Program-made: the position numbers and the translations under genes
DNA from: Mytilus galloprovincialis
Lineage: Eukaryota; Mollusca; Bivalvia; Mytilida; Mytilidae
Length of the DNA: 64,000 nt
NCBI RefSeq assembly: GCF_965363235.1
Contig: NC_134846.1
Span: 1,493,001-1,557,000, forward strand
Reading direction: 5' to 3'
Shown: one piece after another, positions 35,501-50,500 of the stretch
Layout: every line of letters starts with the position of its first letter
Numbering within the stretch: position 1 is the first letter of the stretch
The notes under the pieces: generated by a model
The model's database searches: none
What the model saw: the letters and a program-made list of their open reading frames with translations, nothing else
Told to the model about the DNA's origin: nothing

Positions 35501-38500
35501 CAACCCAAAAAATCGAATGATTTTGGCCTCAGATTTATTTTTCAAATGTTTATATCACTGTAAAAGCTCCAAATTGTCTCCCTTTAGTGCAATAATGACA
35601 TTTTGTTTTGGCATTAGAATTAAAATGTCTTTTTCAACTCATCGGTGACCTATAGATATTTTTCAAATATGCTTTACGTAAACTAAACAGTTGTAAAATT
35701 AAATCGATTTCTGTAATTTAGTTCTTTTTTTATTTCGATATATATATCTCTCTATTCCTCCTATTAGTTCAACTTAAAAAAGTACCTTAACAAAAATGGT
35801 TGCTTCTTTCGAGGGCAGATTGTGAGCTTAAGTGAACGATAACCCCATGTTTTTATTTGATTTTTCTATTTAGTATATGATAAAAGTTCATCTATAGAAA
35901 AACAAGCAAAATCCTACATGTATATTTAGAAAATAATGGATTAATACCCTCCAGTCCCCTTAACGACAAAAAAAATAAATAGAACATTACGTTTAAGTAT
36001 CACCTACAGTATTTTACAACCTCCATTGGTGATACATTATATGTATTTCTGCTGTTGTTTTATATAAGTTATTGTCCTGAATAAACATCTTTATGCGTTT
36101 TTGCGTTTTTGCGTTTCAGTTTTTATTGTGAAATTTCTTCAATCAGCCAAGACAAACTTTAAATTTCGCCTTAACGATGTTTTCGCGAGAAATCCATGTA
36201 CTATTATCGAATTACTACATTTAATCATTGTCTAGTGCCCTAAAATGAGATTTTCCGGGACGCTGGGTTTGAAATGGGATACCCTATTTAATGTAAACAA
36301 TATTTGCAATCTTTTCAAAAAGATGCAGATGGGAATTTTCGTTCCTTATGAAAGTGTTCGCAAGGAGTTAAATTATAAACTCCTTATAGGATTATCAAAA
36401 AGCAACTATTAAGGACCCCCTTGGAATAAAGATCTTCCAAGACAACGTGTTCGAGAGTTTGAGTTTAATTCATGACTTTTTAAAACTTAATGGACGGAGC
36501 AGGATTATCTTACTCTTCCAGTTAACCATACATCATCACAGTTGCATTGGTTCTTGTTGCTCAGATTTTAAATTTCAATGATTTCGTCCGAGACCACAAT
36601 TGTCGTCCCTTGATTTTCGTTATAAGTCCCTAGTGATAACAGTGGGTTACTTGCCAATAATTTTTATACCCCTTCCAAATTTATTTCTCCTTGTTTAATG
36701 CCTCACATTGTAAGTAGGGGGGGGGGGGGGGTGAAATTACACTGTAAAAAAATTTGGGTCCAGAATTTTACAGGAAAGTAGTGATTTGGTCCAGCTGAAA
36801 AAGGTTAAAAATTAGCACTTCGGAAGCTGTCAAAAGATTTCAAGACACCCTAAACACAAAATTGTCCATATTTTGAGTTAGACGCGATGAAGTTTTCTAT
36901 AATTTTGATATAATTTGTCCCAAAATTAGTACAATACACTGTAAAAGTTTCATTGAGAAAGCGCAGGTGGGATTTTTTTAAATTTTCATTTATGTTCTAA
37001 AAGAAATGCACTACGAATTAATTGTGTTCTCGGACCATTTGTTTTGTGGACTGTTGTGTATCTTGTTGTTTTTCATTCAGCTGCGGCTTTGTTGGTTTGT
37101 TTCAACCCTTTTTAGTGTGATTATCCTTTGGTACACTTTGCCTCTCTCTTATATATGATATCGCAATAATTATATATATGTTAGCGTTCATATACATTTA
37201 TATGGATACAATATTGAATTAAAATAGATATAATAATTAGATGAGTGAAAAAAAGAAAATGAAGTAATAATTGTACGTGTGAGGAGTTGGCATTCTTATA
37301 AAAAAGAAGATGTGGTATTATTGCAAATGAGACAACTATCCACAAAAGACCAAAATGACACAGACATTAACAGCATTAGGTCACCGTACGGCCTTCAACA
37401 ATGAGGAAAGCCCATACAGCATAGTCAGCTATAAAAGGCCCCGATAAGACAATGTAAAACAATTCAAACGAGAAAACTAACGGCCTTATTTATGTCAAAA
37501 AAATAAATGAAAAAACAAATATGTAACACATAAACAAACGACAACCACTGAATATACAGGCTCCTGACTTGGTACAGGCACATACATAAATAATGTGGCG
37601 AGGTTAAAGTCTTTTACACTAGAAATATTTTAGATCTTGTTATATAGACTAATTCTTATTCATTCTGGTCGTAAGTTAGTCTGTCATTCTCAAACGTGTG
37701 AGCAATGGTGTACGTACACCAATTTGTAGAATACATGGGATATTCAAAGACTTAAACGAACGTTAAGTCTCAGAGGCATGACTTTTTATTAGTTGTTAGT
37801 GGCTTTGAAATAGCTGTCAGATAACTGCGAGTACTCTCAGATCTGTTCATAGTGACTTTTTGTGTCGGGATGTATAAGTACCCGGCCACGTCCACTTGTA
37901 TTTGTGTCTATCTGATGAGTTAAGCCTTTTTCAACTGATTTTTATAGTTCGTTCTTATGTTGTACTGGTATACCACTGTCCCAGGTTAGGGGGAGGGTTG
38001 GGATCCCGCTAATATGTTTAACTCCGGCACATAATTTAAATCTGTGCCTGTCCCAAGTCAGGAGCCTGTAATTCAGTGGTTGTCGTTTGTTTATGTGTTA
38101 CATATTTGTTTTTCGTTAATTTTTTTACTTAAATAAGGCCGTTAGTTTTCTCGTTTGAATTATTTTACATTGTCTTATCGGGGCCTTTATAGCTGACTAT
38201 GCGGTATGGGCTTTGCTCATTTTTGAAGGTCGTACGGTGACCTATAGTTGTTAATGTTTGTGTCATTTTGGTCTTTTGTGGATAGTTGTCTCATTGGCAA
38301 TCATACCACATCTTCTTTTTTATATGCTCGAAACTTTAGAATAGTTTAGAAATTTATCAAATCAAATAATCCTTGAGTGATGGTTTCGTTATTGAAATTC
38401 TAAATTGATGTTTAACCGCGCTAAATATTATATATGATAATCATACGAATAAGTCAGGAACGGAGTTTCAATCTGTAATTCAATAGTTGTTGTTTGTTTC

Positions 38501-41500
38501 TGTATTTGTTTGTTGTATAGTGTTTTGTAAATCAATGGTTTTCTCGTTTGAATAGTTTTATCATTATGTTAAATGGTGTCGGCGTTTGCTACATGTGGAA
38601 GTGCACACATTTACGACATGTTATTGCTTAAACGCACAGTTTCGTCTTCCCGCTAATAATATATAGTCACCATTTGCACTTATATGCGAATGGCCGATTG
38701 ACAGTCGCTCCAAAATATTTTGCAACATTTCAGTTAAAAAAAAAACTTTTTTAAGTCTGGTTATATTTTCGTCATATTTCCAACAACTTTATTTTTCTTA
38801 AACATTACAAATATTACAAATATAACAAACAAACAAACTTCATTTTTGGAACACTATCACAAAGTTTACGTAATACATGTGTAGCTATTTATTTAGATAA
38901 ACTGTATTAATCCATACATTTCGGAATTATTTAGCAACTATATCCAAATGACGAGGAAGTTCGAGGTTATTCAAGTAATAAGATTAAGGAAACTTTGGTT
39001 AACACAACAGCATTTTCAACAAAGTAGTTTATTTTTGTTTGACAAACTCGAAAAGAGGGGGAAAAGTAATAAAATGGTTACTTAAGCATTTACTTAATTT
39101 CTATCACGAAATAAATGCGTTTAATATTTTAGATACAGATACAATATAGTGCATTCGTAAATGTAAAACACTTTTTAATAGAAAATTTAAAAGAGATACA
39201 TCAACAGTGTTTATTTTAGAATTGCTCAAGTCTGTAGGGCTTATTCCCGATTGTCCCACTTTTTTTTAAATTAAGAGCTCATATTGTCCCACATGAAAAG
39301 TTCTGACTGGTCCACATTATTTTATGAGGCGAAATGTTCTTATCCCTTGCTAGATTGTCTCTATGGTTTTGTTTCAGATATATAAGCCAAAATCTACATT
39401 TTATGCGATGCTCTTCTTTTAGACATTGCGGCCATCTTAATTATTGGGCGGGGTCATCGGATACTTTTTTGAAACTAAATACCCTAAGGATGATTTTGGC
39501 CATGTTTGCTTTAATTTTGCCAGTAGTTTCAGAAGAGAAGATTTTTGTAAAAATTAATGACGACGACGAATAATGAGAAAATGAGAAAAGCTCACTTAGT
39601 CCTATGGTCCAGGTGAGCTAAAAAGCAAAACGGACAAAAAGCAACGGACAAAAAGCAAAAGTGTCGGACAAAAAGCAAAATTATCGGACAAAAAGCAAAA
39701 CGGACAAAAAGCTACGGACAAAAAGCAAAAGTATCGGACAAAAAGCAAAATTATCGGACAAAAAGCAAAACGGACAAAAAGCAACGGACAAAAAGCAAAA
39801 GTATCGGACAAAAAGCAAAATAATCGGACAAAAAGCAAAAGCGGACAAAAAGCAAATCGCGGACAAAAAGCACCGTATCAAACGGTGTCACAAAATGTTC
39901 ACAAAAAATTCAAAACATAATAATTCTACAAAATAAGTATATTAAAGGTTCAAAAGGTTCTAACAAATGATTTATGAAAGAGACAACTGATTTTTCTTTC
40001 ATTTTTCATTTGTATCACTATGTATTAAAATTACTTTTAATGTCAGTTTTATGAGTATGATTTTCAGTTACAAAAAATGTTTTAGTAAGAAAAGTGTAAT
40101 ACATAATTTCTTCCTAAAATATCTTTATGAGCCTGGAACAGACCTTAAACAGATGACTTTACCGTATTTGTGACTATTTGTTAAGTGAGTTTATCCTTTT
40201 GAAAGGATCACAGTAGGACATCCCCTATACATTGGTGTATACATTTAACTGTCAGTTTTCCTTTGTTGCGCAGTCATTTGATTAAAATAACGCAAGTACT
40301 GTCACACATACTGCTCTATAATTAAGATTCAGGGTATATTGATATCAGTAACAGATTTCGCAACCACGAACTGGTTTATCGTTATCACATGAGTGTGTCA
40401 TACATTATCTTACATATCAATGAACTTCAATCATTCTTACATCACTCAACTTCGGAATTTATTTGGCCATTTTTAAGTTTTTTGATTTAAGCCTCACTGA
40501 CAAGTCGTTTGTAGACAAAACGCGTCTTTCGTATACAGTTGTAATCCTTGTATCTGCGATGAGTTTACAAAACTTTGAATTTTTCGAAAAACTAAGGATT
40601 TTCTTATCCCAGGAATAGATTACATTTGCGTATTTGGCATAACTCTTTGGGATTTTGGGTCCTCAATTCTCTTCAACTTTGTACTTGTTAGAATGTATAT
40701 TTTTTTTTTATCTGAGCGTCACTGATGAGTCTTATGAAGACGAAACGCGAGTCTGGCGTATTAAATTATAATCCTGGTACCTTTGATAACCAATCAGTTT
40801 AAACATATTTATTTATAGTGGATTAGGAAACAATTTTTGCAACTTATATTAATCCCTTTCCACTTTGCGGGTGCGAGTGCTGCATTGTAGCGGCATTAAC
40901 CTACTCTTTTTCGAAATCTACAAGAGTGTCTTTTACGTGCAAGAGATATGGTTCTCTCTTAACACGGGTCAGTCATTTATCCGACGGACTAGCATCATTT
41001 CCTCAAGACCATACTCGCAAATGGTGTCAAGGGAGAGCCGAAATTTAAGTCTCTGAAATTTTCATCCCGGCCCGGGAATCAAACCAGGAAGCTTTGCGTT
41101 AGTAGTCCGATGCACTAACCACTACATCACGGCTGATACTTAATTAAAATACCACTTGGATGGAGAGTTGTCTCATTGGCACTCATTCCAAATCTTCCTA
41201 TATCTATATACTTTTGAACAATTGTACCTGATCAGATTTCTGGATTATCTCTAAGGAAACTGGGTCACAAGTACTAAAATAAGTATACATGGTTAAACCA
41301 ACCAAACACACCAAAGTCAATACGGCACACATACCAGGTAAGTTCAACCATAATGCCCTGGAATATATGTTACTTATATATTTACAAAAAAATAATAATT
41401 TGAAAGCGACGTTTCATAGCCGCGCTTTTAAACTTTGCTTGTAGACGTAACACGCTTCTAGCTTATTCAATTTGAAATATTATGTTTATTATACATTTAT

Positions 41501-44500
41501 CTTCGTTTTTTGTGTTATTTTGATTTGTTATATGACTTTTCCTTGTTTTTAGTTTTGACTTAGTACTTTTTGTTTGATTTTGAATTTTGTATACCCTTTC
41601 ACTTCGATATTACTAGTCAGGTTTGTTTATCCCCCCTTTTTTTAATGATAATCAGTTTATATTTGTATTAATATTCTTGTTCATTTTTATCATAGCTAAA
41701 GAGTTAGCATTATACACATGCTATTTACCTTGTTTCGTATAATCAACACAATAGTCAAATCACAACAACACAACAAGTTTTAAAAAATGCATCCATTAGG
41801 TTCAAAGGTATTGATTCTGTATAATTATACATTTCAAAATATTCAAATCATCACGTGAAATTTTGTTAATCTCTTGTGAGCAGTAAAGGCAACTGGGGAC
41901 TAATAATCAAGTGAAATGTAATAGAATTGAGAATGGAAATGGGGAATGTGCCAAAGAGACAACAACCCGACCATAGAGCAGACAACAGCAGAAGGTCACC
42001 AAAATGTCTTCAATGCAACGAGAAATTCTCGTAAGCATATTTTGTGTACAAAGTTATGGATGCACTCACCACGACATACGGCTCATTTGTTAACGGAAAA
42101 ATGCCTGTACACAGTCAGGAATACAACAGTTGTTTTCCATTCATTTGTTGTATGTGAGCTTTTGATATTGTTTTTTTTATAAGGGACTTTCTGTTTTGAA
42201 TTTTTCTTGGAGTTCGGTATTTTAAAAATTATTTTAAACTTATAAGGGGGCGTATTCCGAACCCAAATTGAATAAAAAAAATCTGGTCCTACAGATGATA
42301 AAAACAAAATCTGAATCAAGAGTTTCCCCATACAATATAGTGTTAAATGTTGAAAAAAAAAATGATTACCAGCATCGAAAAAAAACCCAACTGAATAAAA
42401 CGTTTGCGCGGAAAAATTTCTGACTCGGATAAATAAACAAAATACCCTCCTTTTTTAAGTTAAGTGGTTGCTTCTTTATGAAAGCCATTTTGATGATTTG
42501 TAGTAGTTTAATGCTACTAAAGATGTCTCGATTAAGCTTGAGAAAACGTAGGCTGCAGCAGTGTGTTTACAGACGAAGAAGAAGGATTGATATGTTAGGG
42601 ATGACTACATTTCTATTTTTTTCTGTTTGTTTCAAATGGTATTTCTTCTCCAAGGAGTATTTGGCAAAGGGAGGGGGTAATGTTTTTTTTTTTTAGTTTT
42701 AAGTGTAATTTTACGGATCCGAGATACTAGACAAACAATACATTTACCTCACACTTTTTAAGTAATGCATTTATAAGTGAATCGTTATTTGAGTGAAGAC
42801 CAGTGGCAAATATTTCTGTGTAAGTCAAGTCGATTCGGAAAAAACCTATATTTTTAAAAGAAATTATGTGTTCGGCAATGATGCTGCTTTGAGTCTTGAA
42901 AAGGGCTTAATAAAGCTACGTTAATTTTTTTTTCTAAAAAAAAAAATATTTATCAGTTTAGACAAATATTTCTGTAAAGAACTTTTATTGATAATTGTTA
43001 TAAATATCAATTTTATTCAAACATCGTTTCTCCTTAAATATACACGGTGAAACTAATGTTTTAAATGCCTAGTTTTGTGTACACTTAATCTAAACAAGGC
43101 CTACATCGAGTATCGACTGCATGTAGACAAAACATGATTTACACTACATGTAAACATTGAGTTTTATCAATGGGAACGTAATTTTGTTTAGTATACGTGT
43201 GAGTTACACTTACACAACACCGAGTTTAGGTCAATGTGAACACGGCCTAAGTCATTCAAACCGTTTGTACTTTCTATATCTCCATACTTGACTTGATAAA
43301 AATAAAATTCTATGCCGTACTACTGAATCGAAAAGATAAGTGCATTGGTCTCATGAATTATAAAAAAAAATAATAGACAGTCAATGAAAATAACATACAG
43401 TTTCGCTTTTCTCAGAGAAGGCAGAGACAGAACACGCTGAACCTGTGCTTGGTTAATTCCGTATACTGCTGTCCAAAACAAACCACCACCAACTACAACG
43501 TTCCAGAAAGTATGGCGAACTGTAGGATCAACGTTCATGCTGAAACGATTTGTAAATAGTATGACAAAATATCAATGGATATAATCGACTAAACCTTTCA
43601 CCAATAAAGTAAGATTGTTCATGCAAATAAGTTTCTATTTAAAGAAGATTTGACAAAAAAAAAAACAGTCCTCTATAGTTTACAAAACTTTAAATATTTG
43701 AAAAACTAAGATTTTTCTACCTCAGGAATAGATTACCTTAACTGTATCAAAACTTTTAGGAATTTTAGGTCCTCAATGCTCTTTAACTTCGTACTTTATT
43801 TGGCCTTTTTAACATGTTTTAATTCCAGCTTCACTGATGAGTCTTTTGTAGACGACACGCGCGTCTGACGCATATATAAGATTTCAATCCTAGTATCTAT
43901 GATGAGTTTATTTGCATCCATCCAGTCGTTGGGTTTTCTCTTATGAATTGATTCACATAATATCAGGCCTATTAAATCCTTTACGTATACGGTATGGATT
44001 TTGTTGATTGTTTGAGGTCGTACACCACCTTATATTTGTTTGCATCCTTATCTTTTAATGGATAGTTATTTCTTTAATTTATTTGTTATATATACTTGTA
44101 CTCTTACATAAAAATTTTGATTCTTTCATTCTGGTCTGCCACATTCCATACTACATCTATACCGCCTACCTTCATACATCCTGCGATAAGCAACGTGAAC
44201 ATACCAGCAAACATAACCATCATCTGAAAGGAGTCCGTCCACACCACGGCTTTCATTCCACCCTAAATATATAACATTGAAGTATAATTTTGGAATCTGT
44301 TATATCCACCAGAGCTTTTATACAGTTGGAACAAACACTATTATCAATTTTCAAATTGGACGAACACCAGACTGCACCCAAAAAGATATCAAAGGTACCA
44401 GGATTATAATTTGATACGCCAGACGCACGTTTCGTCTTCACACGACTCATCAGTGACTCTCAGATAAAAAAGTTGTAAAGCCAAATAAATACAAAGTTGA

Positions 44501-47500
44501 AGAGCATTGAGGACCAAAAATTCCAAAAATTTGTGCCAAATACGGCTATGGTAATCTATTCCTGGGATAAGAAAATCTTTAGTATTTCGAAAAATTCAAA
44601 GTTTGTAAACAGGAAATTTATACAAATGACCATATAATTGATATTCATGTCAACACCGAAGTGCTGACTACTGGGCTGGTGATACAATCCGGGACGAAAC
44701 GTCCACCAGCAGTGGCATTTCCCCAGTGGTATAAAAAGTTATCAAAGGTACCAGGATTATAATTTAATACGTCAGACGCGAGTTTCGTCTTCACAAGACT
44801 CATCAGTGATGCTCAGATAAAAAATGTTATAAAGCCAAATAAATACAAAGTTGAAGAGCATTGAGGACCCAAAATTCCAAAAAGTTGTACCAAATACGGC
44901 TAAGGTAATCTATTCCTGGGATAAGATTTAATATATTTAATGCGTTTCCCTCGGTTTTAGTTTGTTACCCCGATTTTGATTTTTGTCCATGGATTTATGA
45001 GTTTTGAACAGCGGTATACTACTGTTGCCTTTATTTATAAGAAAATCTTTAGTATTTCGAAAAAAATCAATTGATAATCTACAAAGAAAAGTCATAGAGG
45101 ACGAAGTTTAAGTATAGTACACTCAAATGTCGTAATCATACATTTTTAAATATAAAAGTTATTTTTATGACTTATTGAAAATAAAACTTTACCACTTTAG
45201 GCCAGTTCGGCACAACTTTGTTATCGGTTTTTGATGCTTGTCAACCTTGTACCAGACTTAACTATACACTGTTTTGATTTGACCGATACTGAATTACTTT
45301 GGTAGCTTTAATAATATTAGATACACACTGGTTAAATGGGTGTTCTAAATATTACAGTGTAGTAAAAAGTAAAATCACAAAAATACTGAACTTAGAGGAA
45401 AATCAATTCGGAAAGTCCATAATCACATTACAAAATCAAATAACAAAACGCATCAAAAACGAATGGACAAGAGCTGTCATGTTCCTGACTTGGTACAGGC
45501 ATTTTCAAATGTAGAAAATGGTGGATTAAGCCTGGTTTTATAGCGCTAACCCTCTCACTTTGATGACAGTCTCATCAAATTCCGTTATATTTACATTGAT
45601 GCGTTAACTAAACAGACACAATAAATAAAATAGTCAAAGTATGGGTATATCAGTCATCATCGTATAACAATTTTAAAAGGGAACAATTTAACAGAACACA
45701 AACACATCTATCTACAAACACATTCATTGATTTGTGTGTTGTCTGACGTCAGAAAATTGTATACGTCACATAAATTTGTCGTTCAATGTGCATGTAAACA
45801 ATTTTAAAATTTATATAGGCAATGTTAGCATAAAGGGTTAAAAAATCAAAAGTATGTAAGAATAAATATCAGAAATAGACCGAGATTGAAAATAGTTCAA
45901 AAGTTATATATAGAATTTATAAGAATCCACAAATAGTTAATTCCACTATCAGTCATCATCGTATAACAATTTTAAAAAGAACAATTTAACAGAAAACAAA
46001 AACATCTATCTACAAACACATTCATTGATTTGAGTGTTTGACGTCAGAAAATTTTATACGTCACATAAATTTGTCGTTCAATGTGCATACAAACAATTTT
46101 AAAATTTACATAGGCAATGTAAGCATATAGGGTTAAAACATCAAACGTATGTAAATAAGAATATATAGACTTTATAAGAATCCACAAATAGTAAATTCCA
46201 CTACGCGATTGAATGATTTTGACGTTTATGGTTCAACGTATTTTGTAATTCATAATAGAAATATATCATAATGACATAAACTAGAACAATATCAACACTG
46301 ACGGGATCTTTTTAAAGTACAGAGTCACGTTACAAGAACCAAAGAAATACAAAAAGTCGCATATACAAAGCACGACACCAAAAATTGAAAGACAATACAA
46401 ACACATTGACGAGATGTATAAGTACCGAGCCACGTCAAACGGATATCACATAAAACCATTCAACAGTAAAAGTAATATTAATAATAGAACAAAGAGAAAT
46501 GAAAGAACTATAAAACACGTTGTTAAGATGATAAACAACATCAGTACGCAGAATCTATACATCAAGACCATCGTGTATTATTTGTGAAGTTGATACGGAA
46601 TATTTATCAACAAGGTCATTGTACCTTTCTATGAACTTTTTTAGAAAAAGGATGAGACGTTCTTTGACATACCCCTGGTTCATTAACTTTCTACTCAGAC
46701 ACTGATGACGTTTTACAAAGTCTGAGTAGGAGCTGCAAGCTCTTGAATATCGAAATATGCAGGTGAAGTTGGTATATTGCTACTAAGGTTGGGGAAATTT
46801 ATAATTTCAAAATTAAAATCGTCTCGTTTGTCATAGATTCTGGTACTGAGATGACTGTGTAAGTCAAATTCGAGATATAAGTCTAAAAATGAGGCGGAGG
46901 AAGCCGTGTCTGTTGTTTCTTTAATCTCTAGTTCTGGGGGATATATTAATGGAACCCAATCAGAAAAGTTCGGATTGTTTATGGAAAGAACATCATCAAT
47001 ATGTAATTGATCTAGTAATGGTTTGATTGGTTACAAAAAAACTGGCAAACTAATTATATTGCACACATAATGAACTGATAAGGTTGCTTTAAATTTGAAA
47101 AAAAATATTGACAAATCAAGATTGATTAGAAATAAAAAAAAAGTTAGAGAAAGCGATTGTTTAATCGTCTGGTGAAGATCAACATAAATAATTAGTAACA
47201 ACTATAAGTAAATAATTCATTATGTTGTAGGGTGATTTATTTGTTTACTAGTATTTGAATATTATTAACTGTAATTTGTAAAACAAATTTTTTGAATACT
47301 TATGACGTTCCTTACCAATGTTGTATAGAATGTACACACTACTCCAACTGCTACAACAGAGCCCCACAAACTGATGCCGGTAACTAAACGAAAACATAGA
47401 TAATGGCCATAATGAAAAAGTAAACGTTTTGTGATATGTTTTCTAGGTTTATTCTTTCGTAACAGAATTCATAAAGTCACCGCAAGTTTCAGGTGGGATG

Positions 47501-50500
47501 ACGAGTATCTCATATCTAAAATGTGTGTCTTTGTTTATGCTTCGTATCAATCGGATGGTTCAAGCCCTTTCAAACTATGTTTTTTAAAGTTTGATCTAAT
47601 GTTGTGTTGCTGCATATTGTCTGAATTTGATATAATGTTGTGTTGCTGCATAATTGTCTGATGTTGGGGACGATGGTTTGATTTGGTGGTCTGAAATAAT
47701 ATTAACTCTGTCATATTTTGTATGCATCTTTTAAAAATCTGTAGACCGCAATTCAGTGGCTGTCTTTTATTGTAGCTGTTTGTTATATATGATATTCGTT
47801 TATTGTGCAAGCAAAGAACATGCCGTAAGTGCTCTCATTTTCTCGCTTGAATTGTTTTACTTTCTTCATGCCATTGACGGCTTTTTTGCTCCTTGTTGAA
47901 GGTGGCACGATGAAAATTAATTGTTTACTTCATTTTGTCTTGTTATTTTCTTGTGCGGCAATCATACCATTTTTAAATCTTATTGTCGCAAACACATTTG
48001 CCACCTTTTATTAAACTATTCTTTGTGATTGGTAATCATTAAAGCAAAGATAAAGATAACATGCAAATAAGCTTCTTTATATGTTCACTCTATACGGACT
48101 TCGTTAACAGGGTATTTTCCTCACAAAAAGCCCTGCCCTAACAGAGGTGACAGAAAGAACGATGACAATCGCAACTACTTTTATATAATTAGGTTTTTCT
48201 TCTCAATATTTGTTCGAACATTTTTTTTGTCTTGTTGAAATGCCTTTGAAATCATTCGAACAAAGTCTTTTTTTCAACTAATTCAATTAGTTATTGCAAT
48301 TACCTGTATTCATTTTTTTTGCAACGTAAGTCTTGTTTATGATACCTATATCTTTTCTTTTCTTTTTTCTAGCAAGGAACATTAGTAATGTCCGATTATC
48401 AAGACTCTACAAATTATCTTTGAGGTTTAGAGGTCATAAATACAATTTAAAGGATCTGTTCAAAAGTTGACCAAAAGAGTGTTCAAAGACAAAGGGTTTA
48501 TGAATAAATATCTAACTAACATAATTGTAAAAATTCAAAATCATAAGCTAACATAGAAAAATATTTTTGGAAATAAAGTCATATGAAATGAGTTTCTTGC
48601 AATTACAATGTTTATGAAATTATTTAACAAACATGCATCTATACTAAACCTAGTCATGATCTATGCACGCTATTTTATATTTATTACGAATCTGCTACAA
48701 TTATCAACAAATAATATTTCATTTCATTGATTGTTGATCTCAAGCTAATAACATTTCGATTTTATTACGAAAGTTTCCAAGATCATTACATTGATTTTAA
48801 GAATATAAACCTTTCGTCAATCTCTTAGAATTTCTTAGTTTGACGTATATAGTTGAGTCGTTTGTGTTTTCTCTTATTTTTGAGAAATTGAGATAAGACG
48901 TGGCACGGTACTTTTCTATCCCAAATTCATGTATTTGGTTTTCATGTTATATTTGTTATTCTCGTGGTGTTTTGTCTGATGCTTGGTCCGTTTCTGTGTG
49001 TGTTACGTTTCGGTGTTATGTCGTTGTTCTCCTCTTATATTTAATGCGTTTCCCTCGGTTTTAGTTTGTTACCCCGATTTTGTTTTTTGTCCATGGATTT
49101 ATGAGTTTTGAACAGCGGTATACTACTGTTGCCTTTATATATCATTATTGACAACGAAATTACCACAATTTACTTGTACAAATCAATATTATCAAATGAT
49201 GAAATTCGAAAATAGCCATGTAATTTGTAAACATATATCGCATAAGTAATCCGGTCATGATTCGTATTGTATATGCAATATTCTTGATCTAAAGGTGACA
49301 TATTAAACGAATATTATACATGCATTTAGTCATTCGAAGGCAATCTTAATGAGAATTATAGAGTACGATAGAAAAGTAAAATTCACCAGCAGTCAAAATT
49401 AAAGATTGACCAGAGAGTATGAAAAACATGAATATTCATACCGGAATTCAAGAACTCAGAGCTGATGATGGACAATATAGTACGATAGCCATGTAAATTT
49501 AAAAGCACTCAGACCTAAAGAACTATATACATTTCAAATAAACTTACCAGCGCTCAAAGCAAGAGATGGACCATATAGTACGATAGACATGTAAAACAAC
49601 TGAAATAGAAACGGTGATTTTTTATCCATTGGTACGTTGCATTATTGTTGATATCGTTGATAGTTAACAAACATTGCTTTGGAAATAACAATAGAGTAAA
49701 TTAAGTCATCACAGATACATGCAGTAAAAACTATGTTTTAAACTAAAACTTATATACTGACATGATTCATAACATATACAAAAGTCATGTACTTATTCAA
49801 AATTCCTCGTTTGATTTATCAAATAAATTATATATACATTAAGGTTCCGATTTCTTCAGGTTATTTGACCTTCGATTAAATTAATTTAGCTATTCCGCTC
49901 CCGTTCTTTGCTGTCATATATCCTTTAACGTTGCGGATAATTAATGCATACCTGACGCAAGCATAACATTAGGTGGAATTGAAAAAAAAAAATCGTACAA
50001 CGTTAATATGGGTGACAAATGAAGAAGGAAAATGTAGAAAATTTGTAAATAAACTTCACACGGTACGAAAGCTATTAACCCGCGAACGACAACATCCGGA
50101 TCAGTTATCTTGATAATAGTATTCTACTATCAATCTGTTTTCTAACATAAAGGTATGTTTAAGGTGAACAGATTCCGTTTATGAATGAGAATTTCGCCTA
50201 TGCAAAATGAATAAGAAACAGTTTAAATATGTTAACTAATAAGATGCATATAACCTTATAAACTTGAAATCTAAAGCTCACAATCAACAGCAACGCCTTA
50301 AATGCATTTGGATGTGAACAATAAAAGCATATTCTAATATTATACAAGTTCTTCCTTGATAAGTTGACAAATTATCAAAATATTCAATTGATTGTATAAT
50401 TGTTGTTTGTAGTTTTCTTTGGATTATGTCTGTATCAAATTATGGCTTTTGTAAATCATATATTTCGTGTCTTCAGAAATCTCTTGTCTGCTTGCTAATT

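Larger units (their letters stand above)
30600..39880. mobile_element. 9.28-kb element with minisatellite inverted termini in SLC5 intron 7
   Basis: Left end TGATACGGTGCTTTTTGTCC; right end is its reverse complement GGACAAAAAGCACCGTATCA. AACGGT lies directly on both sides (30594-30599 and 39881-39886). The inverted termini, about 260-290 bp each, are built of CTTTTTGTCCG units. Inside are a 170-bp repeat array, a CGG-carrying repeat, a palindrome and a GGTGAGCT hairpin repeat, but no frame longer than about 120 codons and no recognisable transposase. A 6-bp duplication occurs with Polinton, Dada and IS3EU transposons among others; the class is open. Non-autonomous. Confidence 0.65.

Noticed and set aside
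41065..41135. A tRNA gene on the minus strand
   Set aside because: A and B boxes are present, but the cloverleaf ends are degenerate and the body continues into a SINE, so it is a SINE head.
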